Source of the DNA: JBGPLJ01 sp963826145
GTDB taxonomy: Bacteria; Pseudomonadota; Gammaproteobacteria; Steroidobacterales; Steroidobacteraceae
Length of the DNA: 64,000 bases
Assembly: GCA_963826145.1 (NCBI GenBank)
Contig: CAWGVW010000002.1
Location: forward strand, 1,488,001-1,552,000
Reading direction: 5' to 3'
Below, piece after piece: positions 8,500 through 16,428 of this stretch; the first letter of the stretch is position 1; each line of letters begins with the position of its first letter. The notes below the pieces were generated by a model. That model saw only the letters and a program-made list of their open reading frames with translations, was not told the origin of the DNA and did no database searches. A program made the translations under genes and the position numbers.

Positions 8500-9162
8500 A
8501 TGAATCGCTCAACAGTTTGGATGGCCGCGCTGCTCGCCGCAGCCGCTGCCAATGCCGAGCCCGGATCCGGGGCGGCCGCGCAGGCGGAGCCGCAGTCTGC
8601 GGTTGCTGCTGCCTGGGCCGAACACGACGTCGATTTCAATTTCTTCGGGCACGGCGGTTTCCAGCACATCTACTACAACTGCGACGCCGCGCAGTCAAAA
8701 ATCGAGCAGCTGCTGAGGATGGCCGGCGCACGCAAGGATCTGCGCGTGCAGATGTCTGGATGTGCCGCGTCGCCGGAACGAATTTCTTCGTTCGTGCACG
8801 CGCAGTTGCACTTTCAGAGCCCGACGCTGAGTCCGCCCGCAGGCTCGGCGATACCGGCGGATGCGCCAATGTCCGTGTCCTCGCAGTGGAGGCCGGTGAA
8901 ACTGCGGCTCGGCTGGACGAACGGCTTCGAACCAGGCGATTGCATGCTGGTGGAGCAGTTCCGCATTCAGGTCCTCAAGTACTTCGATTTGCGGAACCTT
9001 ACGAGCGATCTGCCGTGTTCCATCCGGCTTGCGCCGGCGGGTAGCCATACGAGTCTAGCCTTCGAGGCGCTGACTGCGACGCCCGCGGCGGAAGCCGAAA
9101 GTCTGCAGGTCGAAAAGAAGCCGGAAAAGCACGACGACAAGTTGAAATCCGAGCGCAACTAG
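8500..9162 (+). CDS. Secreted protein of unknown function
   Basis: I do not recognise a family. From ATG 8500, with an AGGAG ribosome site at 8487-8491, the protein has 220 residues. A signal peptide MNRSTVWMAALLAAAAANA ends at a good AxA site before EPGS. The mature part starts with an Ala-rich spacer and then WAEHDVDFNFFGHGGFQHIYYN. It has several Cys residues (YYNCDAAQ, MSGCAAS, PGDCMLVEQ, DLPCSIRL), enough for two disulfides, and ends in a charged Lys/Glu-rich tail. It is transcribed divergently from the kynurenine operon and its end overlaps apaH by 4 bp. It is probably periplasmic. Confidence 0.75.
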   Translation: MNRSTVWMAALLAAAAANAEPGSGAAAQAEPQSAVAAAWAEHDVDFNFFGHGGFQHIYYNCDAAQSKIEQLLRMAGARKDLRVQMSGCAASPERISSFVHAQLHFQSPTLSPPAGSAIPADAPMSVSSQWRPVKLRLGWTNGFEPGDCMLVEQFRIQVLKYFDLRNLTSDLPCSIRLAPAGSHTSLAFEALTATPAAEAESLQVEKKPEKHDDKLKSERN

Positions 9163-9992
9163 TCCTCGCCGACCGTCGCATTGCCCCGGCATCGAACGCT
9201 GACAGCCTGCGGGTTCGGGCCGAGCTTGAGTGCCGTGAGCCGTTCACCCCAGACGCAGCCCGTGTCGATGGACCAGACGTTCGCGGTCGCGGAGTAACCG
9301 AGCGTCGACCAGTGGCCGCAGACGATGCGATCGCCGGCGCTGCGGCGGCGCGGTGCATGGAACCATGGCATCCACGGCGGCGGCGCTTCGGACGGAGCGA
9401 CCTTGAGCCGCAGATTCACCCGCCCGTTCTCATCGACGAAGCGCAGCCGCGTAAAGCAGTTGATGATGAACCGTAGCCGCTCGCTGCCGCGCAGCGATTC
9501 CTTCCACGAGTCGGGCCCGTCGCCGTACATCTCCCCGTAGAGATCCGCGGGCCGGCGGGCGAGCGCCGCTTCGACTTCCCGCGCGAGTTCGGCCGCCTGC
9601 GGGACCGACCATTGCGGCGGGAGGCCCGCGTGGACCATGGCAAATCCAAGCTCACGGTCCCGATGGACGAGTGGCCGGCTGCGCAGCCAGTCGAGCAGCT
9701 CATCGCGGTCCGGCGCATCGAGGACGTCGTGAATCGTGTCCTTGCGCTTCAAGTCCCGCCCACGGCCGGCGGCGACCGCGAGCAGGTGCAGGTCATGATT
9801 GCCGAGGACGACGACGGCGCTCGCCCCGAGATCGCGAACGAATCGCAGCACGCCAGCCGAGTCGGGTCCACGGTTAACGAGATCGCCCACGAACCAGAGG
9901 CGGTCACGCCTGCGATTGAACTCGATCTTCTTTAGCAGCGTCTCGAGCTCGTCGAGACAGCCCTGCACATCACTGATCGCGTACGTCGCCAT
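9159..9992 (-). CDS. apaH: Symmetrical bis(5'-nucleosyl)-tetraphosphatase
   Basis: ApaH hydrolyses Ap4A to two ADP molecules and also decaps Np4-capped RNA in enterobacteria. Metallophosphatase motifs are in order: ISDVQGCLDE at the N-terminus (DxQG variant of DxHG), FVGDLVNRGPDS, and VVLGNHDLHLLA. The length of 277 residues is normal. It is the last gene of the lptD-surA-pdxA-ksgA-usp-apaG-apaH series. An 80-base spacer with a near-perfect palindrome separates it from apaG. Its 3' end overlaps the convergent secreted-protein gene by 4 bp. Confidence 0.96.
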   Translation of the reverse strand: MATYAISDVQGCLDELETLLKKIEFNRRRDRLWFVGDLVNRGPDSAGVLRFVRDLGASAVVVLGNHDLHLLAVAAGRGRDLKRKDTIHDVLDAPDRDELLDWLRSRPLVHRDRELGFAMVHAGLPPQWSVPQAAELAREVEAALARRPADLYGEMYGDGPDSWKESLRGSERLRFIINCFTRLRFVDENGRVNLRLKVAPSEAPPPWMPWFHAPRRRSAGDRIVCGHWSTLGYSATANVWSIDTGCVWGERLTALKLGPNPQAVSVRCRGNATVGED

Positions 9993-10002
9993 GCGGATGG
10001 TG

Positions 10003-10066
10003 CCGGGTCGTGCTTTTCGTGCTTATTGGTAGACGCTACACAATAAGCACGAAAAGCACGACCCGG
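10003..10066. repeat. Palindromic repeat family C
   Basis: Two perfect 26-base arms (10003-10028 and 10041-10066) contain GTGCTTTTCGTGCTTATTG and its complement, around a 12-base loop with TAGACGCT. The loop motif recurs inverted as AGCGTCTA just outside the right arm, next to the apaG stop. The element fills most of the apaG-apaH spacer. There is no T-run, so it does not look like an ordinary intrinsic terminator. Only one copy is in the window. Confidence 0.85.
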
Positions 10067-10072
10067 CAGCGT

Positions 10073-10483
10073 CTAGTGGAGGAGGCCGGGGATTGCGAGG
10101 CGGAAGGGCTGGATCGGCGCATCGAAGTGCTGGCCGTCATCGCCGACCATCTGGTAAGTGCCTTGCATCGCGCCGACCGGAGTTTCCAGGACCGTGCCGC
10201 TCGAATAGCGGAATCCCTGGCCGGGTTTCAGGTACGGCTGCTCGCCGACCACGCCGTCGCCGCGTACTTCCTGCACCTTGCCGTTCGAGTCGGTGATGAT
10301 CCAGTGCCGGGCAAGGAGCCGCGCGGGTACCTGGCCTTCGTTGCGGATCGTGATCGTGTATGCGAACACGTAACGCCGCTCGCGCGGATCGGACTGGTCT
10401 TCGACGTAATTGGTCTCGACGACGACCTTGATCCGGTGACGATCCGCTTCGACGCTGGCGACGTTTGGTTCCACAGTTGCCAT
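10073..10483 (-). CDS. apaG: ApaG / Co2+-Mg2+ efflux-associated domain protein
   Basis: This is a small fibronectin-III-like beta protein of 136 residues. It carries the family signatures RYVFAYTITIRNEG, ARHWIITDSNGKVQEVRGDG and YSSGTVLETPVGAMQGTYQ. The exact biochemical role of ApaG is unresolved. Mutants in enterobacteria affect cobalt resistance and Mg efflux, and related domains occur in F-box proteins. It lies between usp and apaH, as part of the conserved ksgA-apaG-apaH series. Confidence 0.95.
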   Translation of the reverse strand: MATVEPNVASVEADRHRIKVVVETNYVEDQSDPRERRYVFAYTITIRNEGQVPARLLARHWIITDSNGKVQEVRGDGVVGEQPYLKPGQGFRYSSGTVLETPVGAMQGTYQMVGDDGQHFDAPIQPFRLAIPGLLH

Positions 10484-10510
10484 TCTAGCGGATCGCCGCC
10501 CGGTTTCACG

Positions 10511-10945
10511 TCAGTCGCGCAGCCGCACGGCGAGCACGTCGCAGGGCGCGGCATGCAGCACGGTGTCTTCGGTGAAATTGACCAGGATCGCGAGCCCATG
10601 CCGTTCGCGCGCGCCAATGACGATGAGATCGATCTGGTGCTCGGCTGCGGTGCGCAGGATCTCCGATTTGATATTGCCCGCCTCCACGTAACACGGCGCG
10701 TCCGTGAGTCCGAGCTTCTGCGCAAGCTCCGACAACCGCCGCCGCGCCCGCTCGATCAGCTCGTCTTCGATTTCGACGGCCGGCAGCAGCGTTTCGCCCA
10801 TTGGTTCGACGGGTACGTACTCGAGCACATGCAGGAGCTCGAGGTCGGCGCCATTCGCTTCGGCTACCGCGCGGGCGCGGCGCCCCACGACTTCGCTGTG
10901 TTCCAGCAGGTCGACGACCAGCAAGACTCTCTGATAAGCGCCCAT
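10511..10945 (-). CDS. Universal stress protein, UspA family
   Basis: This is a single Usp domain of 144 residues starting at ATG 10945. It has the N-terminal beta strand YQRVLLVVDLLEHS and the C-terminal IDLIVIGARERHG. The ATP-binding GxxGx9GS(S/T) pattern is degraded: ARERHGLAILVNFTEDTVLHAA lacks the usual glycine-serine end, so it may be a non-ATP-binding UspA-type member. It sits between ksgA and apaG, which are adjacent in many Gammaproteobacteria, so it is an insertion in a conserved series. Open sequence upstream to 11017 is unlikely to be coding because it overlaps the ksgA end. Confidence 0.85.
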   Translation of the reverse strand: MGAYQRVLLVVDLLEHSEVVGRRARAVAEANGADLELLHVLEYVPVEPMGETLLPAVEIEDELIERARRRLSELAQKLGLTDAPCYVEAGNIKSEILRTAAEHQIDLIVIGARERHGLAILVNFTEDTVLHAAPCDVLAVRLRD

Positions 10946-11013
10946 GATTGCCCTTATACCGCGCGGGCCCGCAACAATCGAGGCGAGCGGCCGTGGCCGC
11001 ATTCCTGCGATCG

Positions 11014-11784
11014 TCAATTCAGCCGATTGGCGAGCGCTGCGAATTGCGCGGGCGCGATGCGTTCTGCCCGGTCATTGGGGTCAATGCCGACCGCAGCCAG
11101 GAGCTCGGCCGACGCGACCTCGTTCAAAGCATTGCTCAGTTTCTTGCGCCGCTGCGAAAACGCCGCGGCGACTACCCGCGCGAAGACCGTCGAATCGGCG
11201 ATTGCGAACGGCGGGGCGGCATGCGGAACGATGCGCGCGACCGTCGAAGTGACCTGCGGCGGCGGGCGAAACGCGCCCGGTCCCACGTCGAACAGCGGTT
11301 CGACGCGGCAATAGGGTGCAAGCATCACGGTGAGCCGGCCGTAGATCTTGTTGCCGGGCAGGGCCGCCATGCGGGCGACGACTTCCTTCTGCAGCATGAA
11401 GTGCGCGTCGGCGATGGCGTCATGCTGGGAAAGCACGTGAAAGATGAGCGGCGTCGAGATGTTGTACGGAAGGTTGCCGACGAGCCGCAGCTTCGGTCCC
11501 GAGCCGCGCAGCGCGCGAAAATCCACCGACAGCACGTCGACCGGCAGGATTTCGAGTCGTCCTTGCGTACTCGGGTCCGCGCCAAGCTCCGCCGCAAGAT
11601 CGCGATCGATCTCGATCGCGCGCAGCCGTTTCGTGCGCTCCAGGAGCGGATAGGTGAGCACGCCCCGACCAGGGCCGATCTCGATGAGCGCATCGTCCGG
11701 TTGCGGGTTGATCGCAGCCACGATGCGCGCGACAACGCCCGGGTCGCGGAGGAAATGCTGACCGAAGCGCTTTCGGGGCCGCAT
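11014..11784 (-). CDS. rsmA: 16S rRNA (adenine1518-N6/1519-N6)-dimethyltransferase
   Basis: KsgA/RsmA dimethylates A1518 and A1519 in helix 45 of 16S rRNA late in 30S assembly, using SAM. Visible motifs are KRFGQHFLRD near the N-terminus, the SAM-binding EIGPGRGVLTYPLL and the catalytic NLPYNIS. The 256-residue length is normal. It follows pdxA with a 9-base gap. Confidence 0.97.
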   Translation of the reverse strand: MRPRKRFGQHFLRDPGVVARIVAAINPQPDDALIEIGPGRGVLTYPLLERTKRLRAIEIDRDLAAELGADPSTQGRLEILPVDVLSVDFRALRGSGPKLRLVGNLPYNISTPLIFHVLSQHDAIADAHFMLQKEVVARMAALPGNKIYGRLTVMLAPYCRVEPLFDVGPGAFRPPPQVTSTVARIVPHAAPPFAIADSTVFARVVAAAFSQRRKKLSNALNEVASAELLAAVGIDPNDRAERIAPAQFAALANRLN

Positions 11785-11793
11785 CCGCTTCCG

Positions 11794-12750
11794 TCAGGGC
11801 ACGAGTTCGAGCGCGGCGTCGATCGCCGCGGCGAGGCTCGATGCATCCGCGCGGCCGGTCCCCGCGAGATCGAGCGCCGTGCCGTGATCGACCGACGTGC
11901 GTACGATCGGCAGCCCGAGCGTCACGTTGACGGCGTGGCCGAAGCCTTCGGCCTTGAGTACTGGCAGGCCCTGGTCGTGATACATCGCGACGACGGCATC
12001 AATCCCGCGGAGCGCGTTCGGCGTGAATGCCGTGTCTGCCGGCATCGGTCCCACGAGGTCGAAGCCTTCGGAGCGCAATGCTTGCATTGCCGGTCCGATG
12101 ATCCTTATTTCTTCGTCGCCGACATGGCCCGATTCACCGGCGTGCGGGTTCAAGCCGCAGACGGCGATCCGCGGCCGCGCAATCTTCCAGCGCGCGCGCA
12201 GCTCGTTCACAACGGTGCGGATGGTTTCAGTAACCGCAGGGCCCGTGACCGCCGCCGGCACGCGCGCAAGCGGCAGATGCGTCGTCACCAGCGCGACGCG
12301 CAGCTTCCCGGCGATCAGCATCATTGTCGGGCGGGTAACGCCGAGGCGCGTGGCGAGATATTCCGTGTGACCGGTGAAAGGGATGCCGGCCTCGTTGATC
12401 ACGCTCTTCTGCAGCGGCGCGGTGACCATCGCTTGAAATTCTCCGCTCCGGCAGCCATCGAGCGCGCGGTCGAGCAGTGCGAGCACATGGCGCGCGTTAC
12501 GCGGGTCGAGCTTACCGGGAGCGACTGGCTGCGCCGTCGGTATGTCGAAGACGATCGCCTGGCCAGCGCGTTGAGCCTCGCGCGGCAGAGCGGCGTCATA
12601 GATCCTGAATTCGAGCTTCAGCTTGAGGGCGGCCGCGCGGGCTCTTAGCACTTCGCGTGAGCCAATGACGACGAGCTGGCAGGGCCAATCGCGGATGAGC
12701 GCGCCGAGACAGACATCGGGACCGATACCCGCGGGCTCGCCCGCCGTCAA
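11794..12750 (-). CDS. pdxA: 4-hydroxythreonine-4-phosphate dehydrogenase
   Basis: PdxA oxidises 4-phosphohydroxy-L-threonine in the DXP-dependent pyridoxal phosphate pathway. The motifs TAGEPAGIGPD, KSVINEAGIPFTGHTE and MYHDQGLPVLK (with metal-binding His residues) are present. Start choice is awkward: no ATG or GTG is in frame after the preceding stop. TTG 12750 begins at LTAGEPAG, while CTG 12762 would add the family-typical RIA before it. Either start falls just after the surA stop at 12764, so translation is probably coupled. From TTG the protein has 318 residues. Confidence 0.94.
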   Translation of the reverse strand: MTAGEPAGIGPDVCLGALIRDWPCQLVVIGSREVLRARAAALKLKLEFRIYDAALPREAQRAGQAIVFDIPTAQPVAPGKLDPRNARHVLALLDRALDGCRSGEFQAMVTAPLQKSVINEAGIPFTGHTEYLATRLGVTRPTMMLIAGKLRVALVTTHLPLARVPAAVTGPAVTETIRTVVNELRARWKIARPRIAVCGLNPHAGESGHVGDEEIRIIGPAMQALRSEGFDLVGPMPADTAFTPNALRGIDAVVAMYHDQGLPVLKAEGFGHAVNVTLGLPIVRTSVDHGTALDLAGTGRADASSLAAAIDAALELVP

Positions 12751-12763
12751 CGCGATGCGCAGG

Positions 12764-14083
12764 TCACATCTTGAGGTCGACGTAGGCCTCGTCCTTCAGG
12801 TGACGCAGCCAGATTTCAGTCTCTTCGTCGAGCTTCGAGTCACGCAGCGCCTCAAAGGCCATCTGCTGCTGCTGCTCCTTGGTGTTGTCGTGCACCCGGC
12901 GGCCGAGGAGCTGCACGATGTGCCAGCCGTACTGCGTGCGGAACGGTTCGCTGATCTCGTTTTCCTGCAGCGACTGCACCACCTTTTCGAATTCCGGCAC
13001 GAAGGTACCCGGACCCGACCAGCCAAGATCGCCGCCATCGGTAGCAGAGCCCGGGTCTTCCGAGGTCGCTGATGCGATAGCCGCGAAGTCATCGCCCGCG
13101 AGGATCCTCGCGCGCAAGTCCGTCAGCTTCTGCCGCACCGTCTGATCGTCCTGGATCTCGTTCGGCTTCATGAGAATGTGGCGCACGTGCTCCTGGTTCA
13201 CCATGACCTGCTCGGCGGCGCCGCGCTTGTCGTTCAATTTCACGATGTGATAGCCCGACGGTGTCCGCAGCGGTTCGCTCACGTCGCCGGGCTTCATGGC
13301 TATGACGATGTCCGCGAGGAACGACGGCAGCTGTGTCGATTTCTTCCAGCCGAGCTGGCCGCCATCGAGCGCCGTCTGGCTGTTCGAGTAAGCGATGGCA
13401 AGCTGGGAGAAGTCCTCGCCCTGCGCGGCCCGGTCGCGCACTTCCTTCGCACGCGCCGTGACCCTTTCGATCTGTTCGGGGGTCGCGCCGAGCGGCAGCG
13501 ACAACAGGATGTGCGACACGTTGAATTCGAGGTTCTCGCCGCTCTTCGCCTGCTTCAGGAGATACTGATCGATCTCATGCGGCGTGACCACGATCTTGGT
13601 CACGACATCCCGCTGGCGCAGGATCGACAGCGCGATCTCGCGGCGCAGCGATTCTCGATAGGACGCGTAGTTGATGCCCTGCTGCTCGAGCACCTCGGGC
13701 AGCTGGCTCAAGGTCAGCTTGTTGCGCGTCGCCATATCCTGCAGCGCGTCGTTCACCATTTCATCCGATACCTTGATGCCGATGCGATTCGCGCGCTGCC
13801 ACTGGATTTCCTGCAGCACCAGGCGATCGAGAATCTGCTGGCGCAGCACGCTCAACGGCGGCACCTCCTTGTTCTGCTGCTCGATGCGCTGGATGACGAC
13901 GTTTGTCTGTTCGTCGACCTCGCTCTTGAGCACCACGCCGTCGTTGACGATCGCGGCGATACGGTCGAGCAGCACGCCGCGCGAGGCGAGTTCGCGTGTC
14001 TGCGCGCCGGCATTGCCGGCGATGAGAAAGATGAGTGCGGCGCAAGCGGCCGCGGCCAGGATCTTCGGCAGGCGCAAATTCAT
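12764..14083 (-). CDS. surA: Periplasmic chaperone and peptidyl-prolyl isomerase SurA
   Basis: SurA escorts outer-membrane proteins, including LptD, through the periplasm. A signal peptide (MNLRLPKILAAAACAALIFL, cleavage after AGAQ or nearby) precedes the SurA N-terminal domain DRIAAIVNDGVVLKSEV. Two parvulin domains follow, seen as NVSHILLSLP with GGQLGWKKSTQLP, and RHILMKPNE with GGDLGWSGPGTFVPEFE. The length of 439 residues matches the family. It lies 36 bases after lptD, its best-known client. Confidence 0.97.
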   Translation of the reverse strand: MNLRLPKILAAAACAALIFLIAGNAGAQTRELASRGVLLDRIAAIVNDGVVLKSEVDEQTNVVIQRIEQQNKEVPPLSVLRQQILDRLVLQEIQWQRANRIGIKVSDEMVNDALQDMATRNKLTLSQLPEVLEQQGINYASYRESLRREIALSILRQRDVVTKIVVTPHEIDQYLLKQAKSGENLEFNVSHILLSLPLGATPEQIERVTARAKEVRDRAAQGEDFSQLAIAYSNSQTALDGGQLGWKKSTQLPSFLADIVIAMKPGDVSEPLRTPSGYHIVKLNDKRGAAEQVMVNQEHVRHILMKPNEIQDDQTVRQKLTDLRARILAGDDFAAIASATSEDPGSATDGGDLGWSGPGTFVPEFEKVVQSLQENEISEPFRTQYGWHIVQLLGRRVHDNTKEQQQQMAFEALRDSKLDEETEIWLRHLKDEAYVDLKM

Positions 14084-14119
14084 GAGTTCTTTTCGGGCCC
14101 CGGGGCCGGTCGTCTCCGC

Positions 14120-16345
14120 TTATGGGACTGCGGAGTATCCGCGAATGGAGTGTTCCAGGAAAGTGCCGGTGGGCACTCCGACACTCGACAATCCGTTAAG
14201 TTCAAGCTCGATGCCGATGGAGCGTTCGCGCTCGCCGGTCCGGCTGCTGACGTAGTCCCGGGCGAGCAGCCGGAATTTCCAGCAGCAGGCGCGGTATTCG
14301 AAGCCTGCAAAGCGGTCGATGGCGCTGTCGTCGCGGAGCGAATACACGTAGCGCCCGAATACGTGCCACCCCTTGCCTATCGGCCAGATGACCGACAGGT
14401 CCCCCTGCTCGATGCTGTCCCTGCGAAACCGGTAGCCGACATTCACGATGCTGTCGCCGGCCGGCTGATACTGCACGGATGCCTCGCTCTTGTCCGTGTG
14501 CGGGGATTGCGGATTCCACTGGTACCCGAGGTTGATGTTCCAGTCCTTGTATGCCGTCAGCGCGAGCTGCGCGATGAGATCCGAGCTGCTCGAGGTCACG
14601 GGTGTTTCGTCGGGCAGCGTGACCTTCGGCGTCTCGAAGTAGTAGGTCTGGCCGAGCGTCGCGCTCAGGAACTGCTTGCCGGTCTCGGCTTCGACGAGAC
14701 GACTCGTGACGCCGACGCTCAGCTGATTCGCGTCGCTCAGGCGGTCCGCTCCCAAATAGCGATTCGTACGGAAGAGTTCGACCAGATTGAGATCCGGCAG
14801 GCCCGTGTCGAAGACCGGCAGGTCCGTCTGGTCGCGAAACGGCACGTAGACGTAAAGAATCCGCGGCTCGAAGGTCGTGATCCGCTCGCCACGCGAGCCC
14901 GAACTGCGTTCGAAAATGAGTCCCGTGTCGAGGCTCGCGATCGGTGCCATGCGTTGGGGATCGTTCGGCTCGCCGGGATTGCGGTCGTTCAGCATGTAGC
15001 CCGTGTAGCGCCAGCCGAGCGCGGGCTTAAGGAACATGCCCGGACGCATGAGCGGAAGGCTGACTTCGGGTTGCAGGTCGAAGCGCACGCCCTGTGCCCC
15101 TACGTCGCGCATGAAGTTCACCGCTTCGGCGTCGATCGAGTAGGCGAGCCCGAACCAGCCCCGCGGCCAGGCCCCATGCGCGGTGAAGCGCGGCACGCTC
15201 GAATAGGGACGCGCATCGTCCTCGATCGTCTGGTCGATCGTCTGATAGTTCTGCAGCTCCGCAAGCAGCGACCAGGTGCGGTCGAGATATTGGAATGACA
15301 CCCTGCGCTCGACATACGTGATGCTGGTGCCCGCCGGGTCGTAGCCGAAGTCCTCGAAGTAATTGCTGTCGCTCGCGTAGCCTGCATCGACGTGGGCGCG
15401 CCAGGCTTCGGTGAAATCCGCAGTGTGCTTCCACTCAACATACAAACGGTCGCGATCCGCCACGCGGTCGTTCGGCAGGTAGTCGAATTTGACCTGTCCG
15501 TGCTGACGCTCGGTGAGGTAGCGGAATTCCGTCCCGAGCTGCACGCCGCGATCGGTCAGGAGCTTCGGCGTCTCCGTCAGGTCGTAGTTCGGCGCGAGAT
15601 TGAAATAATAGGGCAGGCTGAACTCGATGCCGCTGCGCGATGAATGGCCTGCGCCCGGGAAGAGCAAGCCGGACTTGCGCTCGTTGCCGATCGGAAACGA
15701 AATGACCGGTGTGTAGAGGATTGGCACGCCCTTGAAGTCGAGGCGCACGTTCTTGCCGGTGCCCGTGTGCTTGGCGGTGTCGAGGTCGATGCTCGCGGCA
15801 TTCAGGATCCAGTCGCTGTTGCCGAGAGGACAGGTCGTGAACTTCACATTTTCGAGCTCGGTGTGGGCGTTCGGCGTGACCAGAATCGTGTCTGCCACGC
15901 CACGTGCGGGTCGCGCCGGCAGTTCGAACGACGCTTCGCCGACCGTCGCGCCCTTCTCCGGGTCGTAGTTGCCGGTGGATCCGTGCAAGTGCATCGTGCC
16001 GTCGCGATAGTCGACGTTGCCGTGGACCGCGAAGTCATCGCTCTCCTTGTGATATTCAAGGTGATCGGCGCTCAACTCGCGGCCGCCCTGGCGCAGGATC
16101 ACCCGGCCTTCGAGCGTGGCGTCGCCCGCGCGCGTGACCTGGGCGTCATCGCTTTCCACAACGACTTCCTCGTCGTCCTTCGCCTTCAGATCGGTTGTGG
16201 GCTTCGCGGGATTGGCCGGCGATGAGGCGTCGACGGTCGGACCGCAGTCCTCTGCCGTCGCGATCCCTGCGAGCCCCAGAAGAACGGTGCAAAGCATTGC
16301 GCCGAAGGCGCGCAGACGGGGGAAGAGGGCGGGCAAGCGGCGCAA
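14120..16345 (-). CDS. lptD: LPS-assembly protein LptD
   Basis: LptD with LptE forms the outer-membrane translocon that inserts lipopolysaccharide in the outer leaflet. An N-terminal OstA/LptA-like domain (DDAQVTRAGDATLEGRVILR onwards) precedes a large beta-barrel. Conserved cysteines are present: EDCGPT just after the signal peptide, FTTCPLG, and the C-terminal pair in YRACCWKFRLL, needed for the known disulfide-controlled assembly. The frame is open to 16480. I place the start at TTG 16345, which gives a positively charged n-region and a signal peptide ending GLAGIATA. ATG 16297 (MLCTVLLGLAG) is the alternative. The gene is divergent from amgK, as in Pseudomonas. Confidence 0.95.
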   Translation of the reverse strand: MRRLPALFPRLRAFGAMLCTVLLGLAGIATAEDCGPTVDASSPANPAKPTTDLKAKDDEEVVVESDDAQVTRAGDATLEGRVILRQGGRELSADHLEYHKESDDFAVHGNVDYRDGTMHLHGSTGNYDPEKGATVGEASFELPARPARGVADTILVTPNAHTELENVKFTTCPLGNSDWILNAASIDLDTAKHTGTGKNVRLDFKGVPILYTPVISFPIGNERKSGLLFPGAGHSSRSGIEFSLPYYFNLAPNYDLTETPKLLTDRGVQLGTEFRYLTERQHGQVKFDYLPNDRVADRDRLYVEWKHTADFTEAWRAHVDAGYASDSNYFEDFGYDPAGTSITYVERRVSFQYLDRTWSLLAELQNYQTIDQTIEDDARPYSSVPRFTAHGAWPRGWFGLAYSIDAEAVNFMRDVGAQGVRFDLQPEVSLPLMRPGMFLKPALGWRYTGYMLNDRNPGEPNDPQRMAPIASLDTGLIFERSSGSRGERITTFEPRILYVYVPFRDQTDLPVFDTGLPDLNLVELFRTNRYLGADRLSDANQLSVGVTSRLVEAETGKQFLSATLGQTYYFETPKVTLPDETPVTSSSSDLIAQLALTAYKDWNINLGYQWNPQSPHTDKSEASVQYQPAGDSIVNVGYRFRRDSIEQGDLSVIWPIGKGWHVFGRYVYSLRDDSAIDRFAGFEYRACCWKFRLLARDYVSSRTGERERSIGIELELNGLSSVGVPTGTFLEHSIRGYSAVP

Positions 16346-16384
16346 AAAATACTTTGAGTGGAGGGCGCTTACGATGGCACAGTT

Positions 16385-16390
16385 TATAAT
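16385..16390 (+). promoter_or_regulatory. Candidate -10 box before amgK
   Basis: A perfect TATAAT lies 38 bases before the chosen amgK start, in the 83-base region between divergent lptD and amgK. The expected -35 spacing falls in GC-rich sequence (AGGGCG) without a clear match, so strength is uncertain. The complementary strand also offers TATAAA for lptD. Confidence 0.4.
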
Positions 16391-16428
16391 TGCCGGCAAA
16401 CGCCCAGAGCCCCGAGACGCCTCGCATT

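Noticed and set aside
10003..10066. Intrinsic terminators at the palindromic repeats
   Set aside because: There is no T-run after any of the large stems, and most lie inside operons or reading frames.
13178..15298. A long plus-strand open frame (over 700 codons) antisense to surA and lptD
   Set aside because: It is the shadow of two well-supported genes in GC-rich DNA with few stop codons; no motif, ribosome site or signal peptide supports it.
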